A stretch of DNA of 22,708 nucleotides, taken from NCBI GenBank assembly GCA_001430745.1, contig KQ481955.1, forward strand, positions 1,075,563-1,098,270, in the 5' to 3' direction. The notes under the pieces were generated by a model. The model saw only the letters and a list, made by a program, of their open reading frames with translations, had not been told where the DNA came from and made no database searches. The number at the start of each line of letters is the position of its first letter. Position 1 is the first letter of the stretch. The DNA comes from Auxenochlorella pyrenoidosa (Eukaryota > Chlorophyta > Trebouxiophyceae > Chlorellales > Chlorellaceae). The position numbers were made by a program, and so were the translations under genes. This document shows, piece after piece, positions 1 through 10,883 of the stretch.

Positions 1-3000
1 GCGGCCCAGGCGGCGGCGGCCCAGGCGGAGGCGGCGGCGCTGCGCGAGCAGCTGCAGGAGCAGGCGGCGGGGGCGGCTGCGGCGCAGCAGGAGCTGGATG
101 CGGTGCGAGCCGAGTTGGGCTTGGTGCAGCAGCAGCTAGCAGGGCTCCAGCAGCAGGGCGAAAATGCATCATCCGCCGAGGCCGTGCAACGCCTCCAGCA
201 CGAGCTGGCCAGTGCACAGGCTGAGCTGGCGGCGGCACGGCAGCAGGCAGAGGAGCATGCGGCGGCGGCAGCCGACGCTGCCACTGAGGTGGCCTCCCTG
301 CAGCAGCTGGCTGTGCAGGCGCAGCAGGAGGCGGCGGCGGCCAGGGAGGAGGTGCAGCAGATGGAGCAGGCGGCTGCGGCAGCCGCCACACGCCAGCAGT
401 GGCTGCAGCAGGAGTCTGCCGGGCTGCAGCAGCAGCTGCAGGAGCAGGCAGCAGCGCACAGTGAGCAGCTGGCTGCGCTGCAGCAGCAGCTGCAAGAGCT
501 GCAGGCAGAGAAGGTGGAGCAGCTTGCAGCCATGCAGCAGCCGGCGGCACACGAAGGCACTGGCGCAGGCTCTGCCGCCGCCCTCTCTGTTGGTGACGAG
601 CTTGCAGCAGCAGAGCAGCGCGCGGCAGCAGCCGAGGAGGCGCTTGCAGCTGCGCGCTCCGAGGCGGAGGGGCTGCGAGCCGCGGTCTCGCAGCTGGGGA
701 TGCAGCTGGCGGCTGCTTCCCAGCAGCAGCAGCAGGCATCCAGCGCGCACCAGCAGCTGGCAGCGGCAGAGGCGGAGGCGGCAGCCGCCCGGGAGGCTGC
801 TGCTGCAGCGGCTGCGGAGCATGCCGACGAGGTGCGGCGCCTGCAGGCAGAGTTGGAGGCAGCACGGCAGGAAGGAGGCGGTTTGGCTGCCGTCGCTGCC
901 GCCGCCGCAGCTGCCGACCTTGAGCAGCAGCTGCTGGCAGCTCGGCGGCAGATCACTGAGCTGGAGGACCGGCAGCAGGGGCAGCAGGCTGTGGGTGGGT
1001 CGCCCGGCGATGCTGCTGCCGAGCTTGCACAGGTGCAGGCGCAATTGCAGGCCGCACTGGAGGATGCCGCCATGGCTCGCGAGGCGGCAGCCACTGCAGC
1101 AGAGGACGTGGCCAGCATGCGGGAGAGCCTGGCAGAGCTGGCGGCTGAGCAGCAGGAGCAGGCAGCAGCGGCGGCGGCGGCGGAGCAGCGGGCGGTGGCA
1201 GCAGAGTCTGAGGCTGCCGCGCTGCATGCGCGCATTGCCGAACAGGACGGGCCCTCCCAGCCGCACGCAGCAGAGCTTGCTGACCTGCAGCAGCAGCTGG
1301 ACGCAGCGCAGCAGGCTGCTGCCGAGGCACAGCAGGCGGCAGCAGAGGCAGCAGCCGCCCAGCAGGCTGCGCAGCAGCAACTGCAGCGGCTTCAGGCCGA
1401 GCAGGCCACAGCTGCCGCCGCTGAGGCTGCTGGTGCTGCTGCCTCGGAGGCGGCTGCGGCTGCGCAGCAGGAGGTGCAGCAGCTGCAAGGAGCTTTGGAG
1501 GCGGCGCAGCAAGAGGTGCAGCAGCTGAGGGACGCTCTTGCGGCGGCTGACGAGCGTCTTGCCGAGGAGCGGCGCCAGCTGGAGGGCGAGGTGGCGGCGG
1601 CGCGCAACGAGCTGGCCTCGGGTGCGACCCTCTGCAGGCTGCCGGCACCCCCGACCTTATCACCTGTCTGCTGTTGCCGCGCTGCTCCCGCCGCAAGCTT
1701 GCTGTCTTCCGGCTGGCTTTGCAACGTGCTGTGGCCGAACTGCTTGCTCCTGCAGCCCACTGGGGCTGCCATGCTCGCAGCTGCTGCTGCGTGGACCTCA
1801 GGGCACGCCACCTGGGGCCCACAGCGACCTGGCACTGTGTGGCCCACCGCCGCCTCTCGCCCTTTCCCGCGTGCCTGCAGCCATGCACGACGCCGCCACC
1901 GCCTGGACCAAGGTGCACCGCCTGGAGGAGCAGGTGGACGAGCTGCTGCACCACCCGCCCCTGGCCGCGCAGCCGCGGTGAGCCACCACCCGCTGCTGCC
2001 TGCCGGGCATGAAAAGGGGGAAAAGGGGTTGGGGGGAGGGAGGGGGCGGGCTCCCCTGCTGCAAGCCTGACCAGCCGGCCCCCAATGCTTCTGCACCCTG
2101 CCGACCAACCCGCGCTCCCCTTTGGCTCCTCACCGCCCGCCGCTGCCGCTCGGCTGCCCCCCCCGCCGCTGCAGCCCTGGCGGCGGCGGCGGGCGCGGCG
2201 ACGACCCCGCAGTGCTGCGCATCCGGCTGGACAAGGCGGAGCGGGCGGTGGAGAAGGAGCGGCGCATGGTGCAGGTGCGCGCTGCTGCCCGCCCCCCGGC
2301 CCCTCCCCACCCTCTGCAGCTGCCGCCAGGGCTGCGTGGCACCCAAGTGCACAGCCCTGGCGCGTGCATCCAGGCGAGTGAGCCCCAAGGAGCGCCCACA
2401 GCGCTGCATCCCTCTGCATGCGTGGGCCACCTGCAGCCTGCCGCCCCGCCTGGCCGCAGGACCTAGAGCGACAGCTGCGGGACAACGCCGCTGCCGCCGC
2501 CGAGGGGCGCGCCGCGCAGGAGGCGGCGGTGCAGCTGCGGCACAGGTGGGGCCTCCGGCGTGTGCCGCTGCAGGTTGCGCCCAGAGCGGGACCTGCCCCG
2601 TGCTGCCCGGCTGGCTGCGCTGCGGCCGCCTGGCGCTCGCATTTGCAGGGAAGATGAAGCATGCATGGGAGCCTCGGGGAGTCACTGCCCAGCTCACTTT
2701 GCGTGCCCTTGCCGGCCCGAGCCCACCCATGCGCCCTGCTTGCTGCGTGCCCCGCAGGTGTGACGACCTGGAGCGCCAGCTGGCCAGGGCCGCGGCTGCG
2801 GCTGAGCAGGCGGGGGCCGAGGCTGCTGCCGCCGCGGCGCTGTCGCCCCGCCTCGCGGCTGAGCAGCAGCAGCAGCACGAGCAGGCGGCGCTGGCGGTGC
2901 GGGCAGCGGAGGAGCGGGCAGCGGCCGCCGATGCGGTCGCCCTGGACGCCCGGGCGCATGCAGAGGTGGGCGGCGCCGCCTTGCGGGCGCGGGCCTGTGG

Positions 3001-4311
3001 CTGGGTGCGCATTGCGGAGCTGCCGCTCCGGGCGGAGCAACGGGGCCTCAATCTGTACTCAGTTCTCACAAGGTGGTAGCCCGTTCCCGCTCCTCTGACT
3101 GACATGAGCCTGCCATCTGCACCCACCCACCCACCCACCCCTGCAGGCCTGCCAGAAGATGATGGACAAGCTGGTGGCCGAGAACGACGCGCTGACAGAG
3201 CACCTGAACCGGCAGGCGCTGGAGCTGACGGGCCTGCGCTCAGCAATGGCGGCCGCAGCCCAGTTTGCCCAGGCGGCAGACGCCGACGCCGCGGCCGCCG
3301 AAGCCGCCGCCGCGGCTGCCATCGGGTACATGCCTCCCGCCTCGCCGATGCGGCAGCTGTCGGGCGGCCTGGGCGGCCTGCAGCGCGCGCTGTCCGACAC
3401 GTCAGCGGCCGTGGCCGCCGTCGCCGCGCTGCCCTCCCCAGGGCGCCCCTCCTCTGCTGCATCCCCACGCCCGGTGCCGCACTCGCCTGTCCCTGGCGCG
3501 CCGCCTGGGGCTTTGGCATCGCCGGGTGGATCCGGATCGCTCCCGCCGGCGGGTGCAGCAGGCAGCGGCAGCGGTACGGCCGCCTGGGAGCTGCCGGGCG
3601 GCGTGATGCTGTCTGAGCAGCAGCTACAGCTGCTGGCGCTTGCAGAGGAGGTGCGGCCCCACTGTAGAGGCAGCCAAGAGGCGACTTAAGTTTGTTCGGC
3701 TGGGTCTCTACCTAAAGGAATTGCCTTATTGCCTTATTGCCTGTGCTGCACACCCCAACCTGTGGTTGTCCTGCGCGCCTTACTGTGCCTCCCCTGCCCC
3801 CATGCCTGCTGCCCGGCAGGTGGAGAAGCTGCAGCTGGAGCTGGAGAAGCAGCGGGGCCGCAGCGTCGCGCTGGAGGCGCAGCTGCTGCAGCAGGGGGCA
3901 GCGCAGCAGCAGCAGCAGCAGCGGCAGGCAGCACCTGGCATCCCTGCGCCTGCCGGCGGCGCACCCAACGGCACAGCTGCGCAGCCGCCCAAGCGGCGTG
4001 GCTACTCGTTCTGGCAGTGGTGCGCAGCGGGGCTGGGAGAGAGGGAAGGGTTAGCCTGCGGCTGGCAGTCGGGAGGCATGGGCCGCTGCACATGCCGCCG
4101 CTTGCAACCCATCAACCCGAGCTGCACCCTGTGGCATGGCATGCAGGGTTGCCGGTGCCGACGTGATGGATGCCGAGCTTGGCAGCAACTGATGCCCTGC
4201 CGGCTACAGGCTGTGCAGCCAAGGAGCACGAGCTCGCCAACCCAGGCGGACGTCTGCAGACCACACTTGCATTGCCCTGTTGTGCTGCTTGCTACCTCAT
4301 GTTGCGCCTGA
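1..4311 (+). CDS. Ala/Gln-rich coiled-coil protein, 5' part outside window
   Basis: The reading frame is already open at base 1, so the start lies upstream. Exons placed by phase and splice consensus are 1-1621, 1881-1977, 2175-2274, 2460-2545, 2758-2965, 3147-3650 and 3820 onward. The first exon encodes about 540 residues almost wholly of Ala, Gln, Glu and Leu in heptad-like order, which predicts a long parallel coiled coil. Later exons keep the pattern (for example VHRLEEQVDELL, VLRIRLDKAERAVEKERR, MMDKLVAENDALTEHLNR). A Ser/Pro/Gly-rich linker near 3330-3600 precedes a last short coil. The C-terminus is uncertain: after the motif KRRGYSFWQW (to about 4020) the frame either runs on to a TGA at 4309-4311, or splices from a GT at 4020 to an acceptor at 4209 and stops at 4321. 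The protein resembles golgin, myosin-tail or kinesin-like scaffolds only in composition. I do not recognise a family and assign no function. Confidence 0.72.
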
Positions 4312-4858
4312 GCCCAGCTGACCATTTGGCTGCAAAGTTGAGCAGCTATGGGCTCCCCCAGGGTTGGGGGGCGGCGGGGGCCGCGCGGCGAGGGGCCGAC
4401 ACCACTTGATACCTTGACCAGACTGCATCGCATGCAACATGCAGCACTACTTGGAACAGACTTCTCTCCAGTGGGATGGTGTGTTACAGCAGTTACGGGT
4501 GTTTGTCGCGGCGGTCGGGTGCCAAGGAGTCGGGAGAGAAGCAGAGCCGGGAGCAAGGGAGAGGTGAGCAGGAAACAGCAACAGGAAAGCAGCGCGCGGG
4601 CAAGCGGGCCTTCAGGTCCGGCCCGCTGCGCGGTTGGCCCGGTCCACGACCGCCCTGCGGCGGGGGGGAGTGCAGAGGGCTGGGAAGGTCAGCTCCTCAA
4701 CCCAACCCTCCACTGTGGAACCCACCATCCAGCCCCACCACCACTCCTTTCCCCACCGGGCTGCCCCACTGCCGCTGCGTTCCCTCTCGTGGAGTCCCAC
4801 GCCACTACCCTGGCAAACCGCACACATGGCTGTTGAGCCAAGGTGGCCTCAGCTCGGC
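4312..4858. other. Convergent intergenic region between coiled-coil gene and SmD3
   Basis: This stretch separates the 3' ends of a plus-strand and a minus-strand gene and should hold both 3' untranslated regions. It lacks the frame-consistent exons with high third-position GC seen in the neighbours. The short open frames crossing it (for example 4476-4949) have no recognisable motif. A minus-strand TGTAA lies at 4484-4488. Confidence 0.5.
4484..4488 (-). terminator. Candidate polyadenylation signal TGTAA for SmD3
   Basis: The minus strand reads TGTAA here. TGTAA is the usual poly(A) signal of chlorophyte green algae. It lies about 370 bases beyond the SmD3 stop codon at 4859-4861, a plausible 3' UTR length. 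It is a five-base match and may be chance; no cDNA supports it. Confidence 0.35.
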
Positions 4859-5857
4859 TCACCGGCCGCGCCCGCCCACTCCCAGCACCACATTCTTCAT
4901 GTTGAACTTGGGGTCAATCCGCTTGAGCTGCGGGGTGGAATCCCGGTGAGATGAGGCCTTATCATCAGGATAATGGTCCAGAAAGCAGTGAACAGCAGGG
5001 AGGAGCAGCAGAGGACCCAGGCTGGCCTGCACGACCAGGACGCTGATGAACAGCGCGCCATGAGCGCATCCAGCCTGCTGCCGCCACCGTGCACGCCCCA
5101 AACCCTCTTGCTCACCATCGGCGCGTTCTTGAGCATGTCTGGCACGATCACAAAGCGAATGCGGCTGCCGCGGATGTAGATGTGCTCCATCTGGGTCACC
5201 TGCGGAATGGGGCGCGCCGCAGCAGCGGGTGCAGGCGTGGGCCGGGCACAGCGCGGGGTAGCCCCAACAGGGTGCTCCTTGCTTGTACCCGTGACAGTGC
5301 GGGAAGCCTCTGACAGTGTGGGAACTCTCATCCATGCCTGCCTGGACTGAACAATCCGGCGACTGTTTAGGTGCCACCGCCGTACCTTGCCGTCACGCGC
5401 GGTCGCCTGCACATTGATCAGCTGCACGTTCCAGCAGTCCTCCACCTCGTGCAGCTCGCCGCGGTAGATCTCCCCGTTCTTCAGCTCCACCTGCGGGCAG
5501 CAGAGGGTGCGCATGGCAGGTGAGCCGGAGGAGAGCGGAACCGGCTGCGACGCCAGGCGGGAGGCAGGGGCAGGCGGGAGCGGCGCTCAGGCACGAGCAG
5601 TCCTCTGCAGAGCCACGCACCGTGCACACGTGCCCCGTAGCCTCATGCAGCAGCTTGACGGGGATTCCCACTCCCTTCAGGGAGCCTGCAAGACAGGGAA
5701 GCACAGGGGGGCACAGGAGGAGCTCAAACCGCCTGTCGACGCACTGCTAGCGTTCGCTAAGAACCAGCAGTGCATACATGAACAGCAGAGCGGAGCTGCG
5801 CAGCGCAAGAAGGAGATGGCCGAGCTCCTCGCGCTTGCCTGCTGTTGCCATCGCCAT
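4859..5857 (-). CDS. SMD3: Small nuclear ribonucleoprotein SmD3 (Sm core protein)
   Basis: SmD3 is one of the seven Sm proteins that form the ring on the Sm site of U1, U2, U4 and U5 snRNAs in the spliceosome. Five exons read on the minus strand: 5857-5839, 5685-5621, 5490-5386, 5199-5116 and 4927-4859, giving 113 residues against roughly 110-130 for the family. Sm1 begins with GVGIPVKLLHEATGH and continues through NGEIYRGELHEVEDCWNVQL. Sm2 is HIYIRGSRIRFVIVPDMLKN, with the IRG signature. VPDMLKNAPM separates SmD3 from other Sm proteins. The C-terminal tail is short and ends GVGGRGR, a minimal RG tail. Exons 2-5 are firm. The 19-base first exon is inferred: it gives MAMATAG or, from the second ATG, MATAG, needs a GC donor (AG|GCAAGC), and fits phase exactly. 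The gene is divergent from CK2 beta. Confidence 0.93.
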
Positions 5858-6223
5858 GGCTGCCGATTTTGTTCGTTTCCCCTCTCAAAGTACAGAAAAG
5901 AGCGCCGTGGCGCTGTGCCAGCCCTCCTGGACGATTGCTTGATGAGCACTGTGCGATGGTGGAGCGCAACAGCAAGGGACTCTTAACGATCTAGCAGGGT
6001 GTGATCGGATGGCGCCCTGAGCGGCCCGAGGTCGCCTGTGGGGAGACCAGCAGCACGAGCGCAGCAGGCGAGTTGTGGGAAGCACCTAGCGCCCCCTTAG
6101 GCGTGTCCTAAGCCTGTGACGCCTGCCCAACATCCGACTTTACATATCCTGCGCTCTTGGGTGTCGCAGGCAGCGCCAGGAGGCCTCCCAGCAGACCAGG
6201 TGTCCTGCAGAGAGTGCTGTAGC
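5858..6223. promoter_or_regulatory. Shared upstream region of SmD3 and CK2 beta
   Basis: These 366 bases lie between the proposed start codons of two head-to-head genes and must hold both 5' UTRs and both core promoters. I see no convincing TATA box. A minus-strand TGTAA (TTACA on the plus strand) at about 6132-6136 has no gene to serve. The promoter role is inferred from position only. Confidence 0.5.
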
Positions 6224-8326
6224 ATGGCCTCGCCCCACGACGCAGCCAACATGAGCGAGGACAAGGCCACAGCGGACGCAGACGAGCTGCTGAGCGACAG
6301 CGAGGAGAGCGGCGAGCCAGAGGGCAGCGAGGAGGAGGTGGGCGACCCTAGAGGGCCAGCATTGCCTGTCCGACAGCCCCAGCGCACCCAACCCTTGATC
6401 CCCCCCCCACGGCAGTAGTCGCTGCGTGCCGCCGCCTACCCGCCACCGCCCTGGCTTAATAGGCTCTGTGCTTTCCTCTGCAGGTGGGCTCCTGGATCTC
6501 CTGGTTCTGCAGCCTCAAGGGCAATGAGTTCTTCTGCGAAGTGGGGGAGGACTACATCCAGGACGACTTCAACCTGTCGGGACTGTCGTCGCAGGCGAGC
6601 TACTGGCAGGGCGACCAGGGCGACGCCGGCAAGGGCACACAGGCGGGCGCCTGCCCACTTGCAGGAGCAGGCGCAGGCAGGGAAAGCTGCATGCAGCGTT
6701 ACCATGCCGCTGACGCCACGCGCCAAGCATTGGGCTGCCACCCGGCTCCGCTGGTTGCCACCCGCCTGGCCTCGCCCCCTCCCCCCCCACCACCCCACCA
6801 CCCCACCACCCCATCCCCTCTTGGCAGGTGCCCTACTACGACTATGCGCTGGACCTCATCCTGGACAGCGAGAGCCTGCAGAACGAGGTGCTGACGGAGC
6901 AGGCGCAGGAGATGGTGGAGGAGGCGGCGGAGATCCTGTATGGCCTCATCCACGCGCGCTACATCCTCACCTCGCGAGGTGCGCGCCAGCCGGGCAGGCG
7001 ACGCGCCTGGCCGCCGACCCGCCCGGGCGGAGCCAGCCGCAGGAGCAGCGCTGTTTGGAGTGTATACGCTGTGGTTGGATGCAACATGCGGGGGACCAGG
7101 GCGACGCTGCCTGCCTGCCACCGTCTTGGCACGCCCGCCCCGCCTGCCCTGCAGGCCTGTCGGCCATGATGGAGAAGTTCAAAAACTGCGACTTTGGCCG
7201 CTGCCCACGCGTCTACTGCAATGGGCAGGTGGGCACAGCGTGTGCAGCGCGTCTGCTGTGCCTTCAGGTGCTGCCGCCGCGCCCGCACATGCTGCCCCGA
7301 CTGATTTGTGGAGCTACAGCGGCACGCGAGACGTGCTGGTTGGTGCACACAGGCAGCTGCACATGCACGCGGTGCGGATGGACGGCGGCAGCCCAACTGC
7401 GCCGCCGCGGTGCCGCCGCCGCCAACCGCCCGCAGGCCTGCCTGCCGGTGGGGCTGTCGGACATCCCGCGCCAGTCCACGGTGAAGCTGTTCTGCCCCAA
7501 GTGCGAGGACGTGTACTACCCGCGCTCCAAGTACCACGGCAACCTGGATGGTGGGTCCGCCTGCCCGCAGTTGGGGGGGGGGGGGGCCCAACCATGCGGT
7601 GGGTGTGTGCTGGTTGCGCAGGGAGCTGATGAAGCATGTCTGCGTGGCCCCACACACCGCCACGCGCGCCGGACAGGCTGCAGCTGCGGGCGTGGGCAGA
7701 GGGGCGGGCGCCACCACACAGTGCGGCCCGGGGCAGTTGCGCACACCTAGCACGCACGTTAGAGCCTGCACAGCAAGGGCTTGCTGCTTGCCGTGCTCCC
7801 GAGCCGGTGTTCGTCCCCCGCCCATGAACACGCCCCTGCCCGGCCGCAGGCGCGTACTTTGGGACCACCTTTGCGCACCTGTTCCAGCTCACATACCCGC
7901 AGCTGCGCCCCAGCAAGCCCGCGGGTGCGCCCAAAGCCGCTGGCTTGACCACCGCCTGCGTGTGCACCGCCTGCACAGCGTGCCCTGCTCTTGCACCAGG
8001 CTGGGCCCTCGGCTCGTGTGCCCAGCACCCTTGCTTATACCCCCGCCCAGAACCTGAGAGCCACTGGTGCCTGTATTGGCTGCCCTGCAGACCGCTACGT
8101 GCCCAAGGTGTTTGGGTTCAAAATCCACCCCTCGGCCTATGAGCAGCAGGCAGCGGGGGCCAAGCGCAGCGCCTCGCAGCAGCAGGCGTCGCGGCAGCAG
8201 CAGCAGCAGGCGGGCGATGCGGTTCGGCAGGCCAATGGCAACGCTGCGGCCGGCGAGCAGCAGCAGAAGCAGCAGCAGTCGCAGCAGCAGGCTGATGGCA
8301 GCAAGCAGGCAGCGGCCAAGACTTGA
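6224..8326 (+). CDS. CKB: Protein kinase CK2 regulatory subunit beta
   Basis: CK2 beta dimerises through its zinc finger and bridges two catalytic alpha subunits into the CK2 tetramer, guiding substrate choice in nucleus and cytosol. Seven exons: 6224-6337, 6484-6594, 6828-6978, 7155-7228, 7436-7550, 7850-7924 and 8091-8326, giving 291 residues. An acidic N-terminal extension (residues 1-38, [17 protein letters not shown]) precedes the family opening [18 protein letters not shown]. It continues with [13 protein letters not shown] and [15 protein letters not shown]. Zinc cysteines are C142, C147, C170 and C173, with the same 5/23/3 spacing as human C109, C114, C137 and C140. [33 protein letters not shown] and [13 protein letters not shown] follow. 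Intron 2 has to start with GC (CAG|GCGAGC at 6595), because the protein must run GLSSQVPYYDY without a gap. The last 50 residues form an unusual Gln-rich tail. I chose the ATG at 6224; the ATG at 6251 is an alternative. Confidence 0.96.
8172..8290 (+). repeat. CAG-repeat tract coding the Gln-rich tail of CK2 beta
   Basis: Several interrupted CAG runs (for example near 8175-8190, 8195-8210 and 8258-8290) code for repeated glutamines after the conserved [10 protein letters not shown] end of the CK2 beta core. The tract is in frame and ends at the TGA at 8324-8326. Such tracts are prone to length change. Confidence 0.8.
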
Positions 8327-8945
8327 CTGTGCGACGCATTAACTCGGCCGCCTCTGTTTCATCTCATCTAGCCTCGCCCAGCCCTGCCCCCCCCCCCCCC
8401 CCCCGCCGGTCACCATCCCGCCCACCCAACCGCACGTCCCCTATTCTTGCGATATGTCCTGAAACAGCAACAGCCCATGTTGGGCAGGCCTCTCTCCTCC
8501 CGTCCCGTCCGAACTGCTCCTCTGCCGCCCCAGTCGCTCTCCCTTCTTGCTCGCTCCTGGTCCCAGCTAGAGCCCCCCACCCCCCACCCCACCCCACCCC
8601 CCCCTGTCGCCCTCACCCGCTCTGCCAGGGCCCTCTCTCCTCTGCTCTCTCCAGCTCCCCTCCGATGCTTGCAGGTCTCGCTTTGCCCTCGTGCTCGCAC
8701 GTGCTCCCTCACTCCCTTTCTCTCCTCCTACCCTGTCTGCCGCATCCCTTCCCCTCCCCTTTAACGGTCGCCTGCAACAACGGCAAGCAGGTTTAGCACA
8801 TCATGCCGCCGCAGCGCACAAAAATGCCGGCTGGCCGGGGAAGAAATCAACAGGAGCCGGTCGAGGGCAAGGCTGCGGCGCAAGCAGGCATGCACCCCAA
8901 GCGGCGAGTGCACCGCGAATGCGGCCTTCCCCAGGGGCCTGCTGC
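8327..8945. other. Convergent intergenic region, pyrimidine-rich on plus strand
   Basis: This region lies between the stop codons of CK2 beta (plus) and the unidentified minus-strand gene. It is strikingly C/T-rich on the plus strand from about 8360 to 8765, including an 18-base run of C at 8387-8404 and C-rich blocks near 8576-8605. I see no TGTAA on either strand in the places where the two genes would need it. No coding exon is supported. Confidence 0.5.
8387..8404. repeat. Poly-C homopolymer, 18 bases
   Basis: Eighteen consecutive C are read directly, 61 bases after the CK2 beta stop codon. The minus strand carries the matching G run. Homopolymers of this length are often miscounted in assemblies. 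Confidence 0.95.
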
Positions 8946-10340
8946 TCACAGCGGGCCGGGTCCAGGCCCGGGCCAGCGCTGCCACTCGACGCCCTCTTCC
9001 CACTGCTCTGCAATGGCCCAGACGTCCCTCAGTCGCCGCTCGTGCGGCGGCTTGGGGCAGGTGTTTCGCAGGCAGGCAAAACCATCATCCAGCTGCAGGG
9101 TATGGTTGAGAGGCCGGGTTGACTGCCTGCAAAGGACGCCTCGTGGGACTGCACTTGCACCCACGCCTGCTTGTAGCATGGGGCATAGCAAGCCGCCCTC
9201 ACCAGCGCCTCAAGCACCCAGCCATCGGCCTCAAGATCCGACAGGAAGCGGGCGCGCTCCCTGCAGCGACAGTGCGCAGCAGTGCTGCTTGCTTGCAGCT
9301 CTGTCTCAGTGCAGCACAGGCTGGCATAGCTCTGCCACGCTCTGGCAGCAGTGCAACTTCCAGGGCTGCAGCACAGCAGCAACCTGAGCGGCAGCAGCGG
9401 CTCTGCTGGGGCACCATCACTCACTGCAGCTTCCCCCGCATGTCTGCCAGGCTCTCCGCCCCGGCGCACAGCCAGGACGAGCGCAGCACCAGCTGCTGCT
9501 CCTCCGCAAACTCGGCCTACCAGGGCAAAGGAAAGTGTGGAGTGCAGCACTGAGCCGGTGGTGATTGATGGGCTTGGTGCAGGCATGCATGCACTTATGG
9601 CTGCATCAGAATCGGCAGGCTGGGGCTGCTGACCACCACCCCACTGCCCACATGCCCCTCCCCCGCATCGCTCTGTAGGCTCGACAGCCCACCTCGTAAA
9701 AGTCGCCTTCGGCCAGCAGCGCCCCGCATACGCCGCACTCCCCGGCCTCCACGTCCGCTGCTGCTGCCAGCTCTGCCTGCGCCGCCGCCAGCTCGGCCTC
9801 GGCGGCGAGGTCGTCCAGCCCAAACGGGCCGGGGCCCTCAGTATGGCTGGGTCCGGCAGCCAGGTTCTCGATTGGTGCCTGGTGGGGGAGCGGCCTTCCA
9901 GAGGCACATTCCTAACAAACAGTGGTGCCCAGAGATGGCGCGGGCTGACAACCGCCCAAGCCCCAGGGCAGCGTTCAACATGCATTCAGCAGCAAAGCGA
10001 AATCTCCAGAGAGGACACCAGGGCCCATGCGCACCTGGTCCTCCGCTGCCCCTGCCTCGCCCACGCCGCCGCCTCGGAGGTAGCCCTGCTGCTGCTCCTC
10101 CGTTGTCTGCGGGCTGTAGAGCCAGCCCAGGTCCAGGCGGGTCTGGTAGCGCCCAGCGTTGTGCACCGATCGGTGCAGGGGCGTGCTCTGACGCTGGGTG
10201 CTGCTGCTGCTGCTGCTGGTGGCTTCACAGCAAGTGGGAAGGCCTCCAGGGCCCACTGCTCCTGGGCAGGCTTGCAACCCATGATCCGCTGCAAGCGGCC
10301 TGCTTGCAATCGTGAGCCTCAGCAGTCTTAGCGACCTCAT
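8946..10340 (-). CDS. Unidentified Cys-containing protein
   Basis: I do not recognise this protein. Five exons on the minus strand fit in phase: 10340-10035, 9878-9693, 9516-9425, 9260-9203 and 9092-8946, giving about 262 residues. The first part is Ser/Thr-rich, then RYQTRLDLGWLYSPQTTEEQ. An acidic, helical Ala/Glu stretch follows (FGLDDLAAEAELAAAQAEL) and leads into a CxxC motif in GECGVCGALLAEGDFYE. Next come EFAEEQQLVLRSSWLCAG, LEADGWVLEALLDDGFACLR, and a second close cysteine pair CLRNTC before CPKPPHERR. The tail VWAIAEQWEEGVEWQRW ends in a Pro/Gly repeat. Five cysteines, including the CxxC and CLRNTC pairs, could bind zinc, but no known finger is evident. All internal joins keep frame and use GT-AG consensus, so the gene model is firmer than its identity. 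The start at 10340 is the first in-frame ATG of the open stretch; a further 5' exon cannot be excluded. Confidence 0.7.
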
Positions 10341-10883
10341 GTCGAAGTGGCACTAATGCCTCCACGCCTCGCAAAAGAGGCAGGTGCATGTTTAGAGAAC
10401 TTGTAAGATACCTTAAAAGGCTGCTTCCGTGCCGCAGGCGGCCAGCCTGGGCCAGCCTGTCATTTGGTGCCTACTGATCTCCCACCATCCTGAGAATTAA
10501 GTGAGAACCACTTCTGTTTGGGCCAAGAGTCCTGCATAGGTCGACACGCATGCTGAGCTGAATCATCTGATACAGTGCGATGCAATTCAAACTGAAGACA
10601 CAGCCCGGTTGGGACAGAAAAATTGACGGTGCACAGGCGCAGAGAACAGGTGAGTACAAGGGATTGCTTGCTTAGAGGACCATACTGAACCCAATGTGAT
10701 GCCAACGCGAAGGGCAGCAAGCGTGGTTTCAATACAAACTGGAGGACTGACGACATGCAGGCAGGCACTTGGCAGGCCTGCACAACATGAGGCACAAGGA
10801 TGACCCGGATGGAGGGAGGCTGTCGAGGGCAGAACCTCGCGCCCTGAGCTCCAGCAGCTGCTGCCTCAGCCTCACTTCAGGGG
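10341..10883. other. Intergenic region between two minus-strand genes
   Basis: This holds the 3' UTR of the DUF2358 gene and the promoter and 5' UTR of the unidentified gene. Between about 10370 and 10740 the base composition is visibly more A/T-rich than in the flanking genes. An open frame at 10460-10795 on the minus strand lacks the local codon bias and any motif, so I do not annotate it. Confidence 0.45.

Noticed and set aside
164..3519. Long open frames of 450-700 codons in other frames and on the minus strand over the coiled-coil gene (164-1528, 169-1512, 953-3040, 1798-3519).
   Set aside because: High GC makes stops rare on both strands. These frames have Arg/Leu/Ser or Pro/Arg-rich translations without motifs, and mirror the Ala/Gln coding frame.
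7573..7586. 14-base G run in CK2 beta intron 5 as a regulatory element.
   Set aside because: It lies just after the donor in an intron and has no partner structure; recorded only as a homopolymer.
10460..10795. 111-codon minus-strand open frame in the gap between genes 4 and 5.
   Set aside because: The region is A/T-richer than the genes, codon use differs from neighbours, and no motif is seen; it probably lies in a 3' UTR or promoter.
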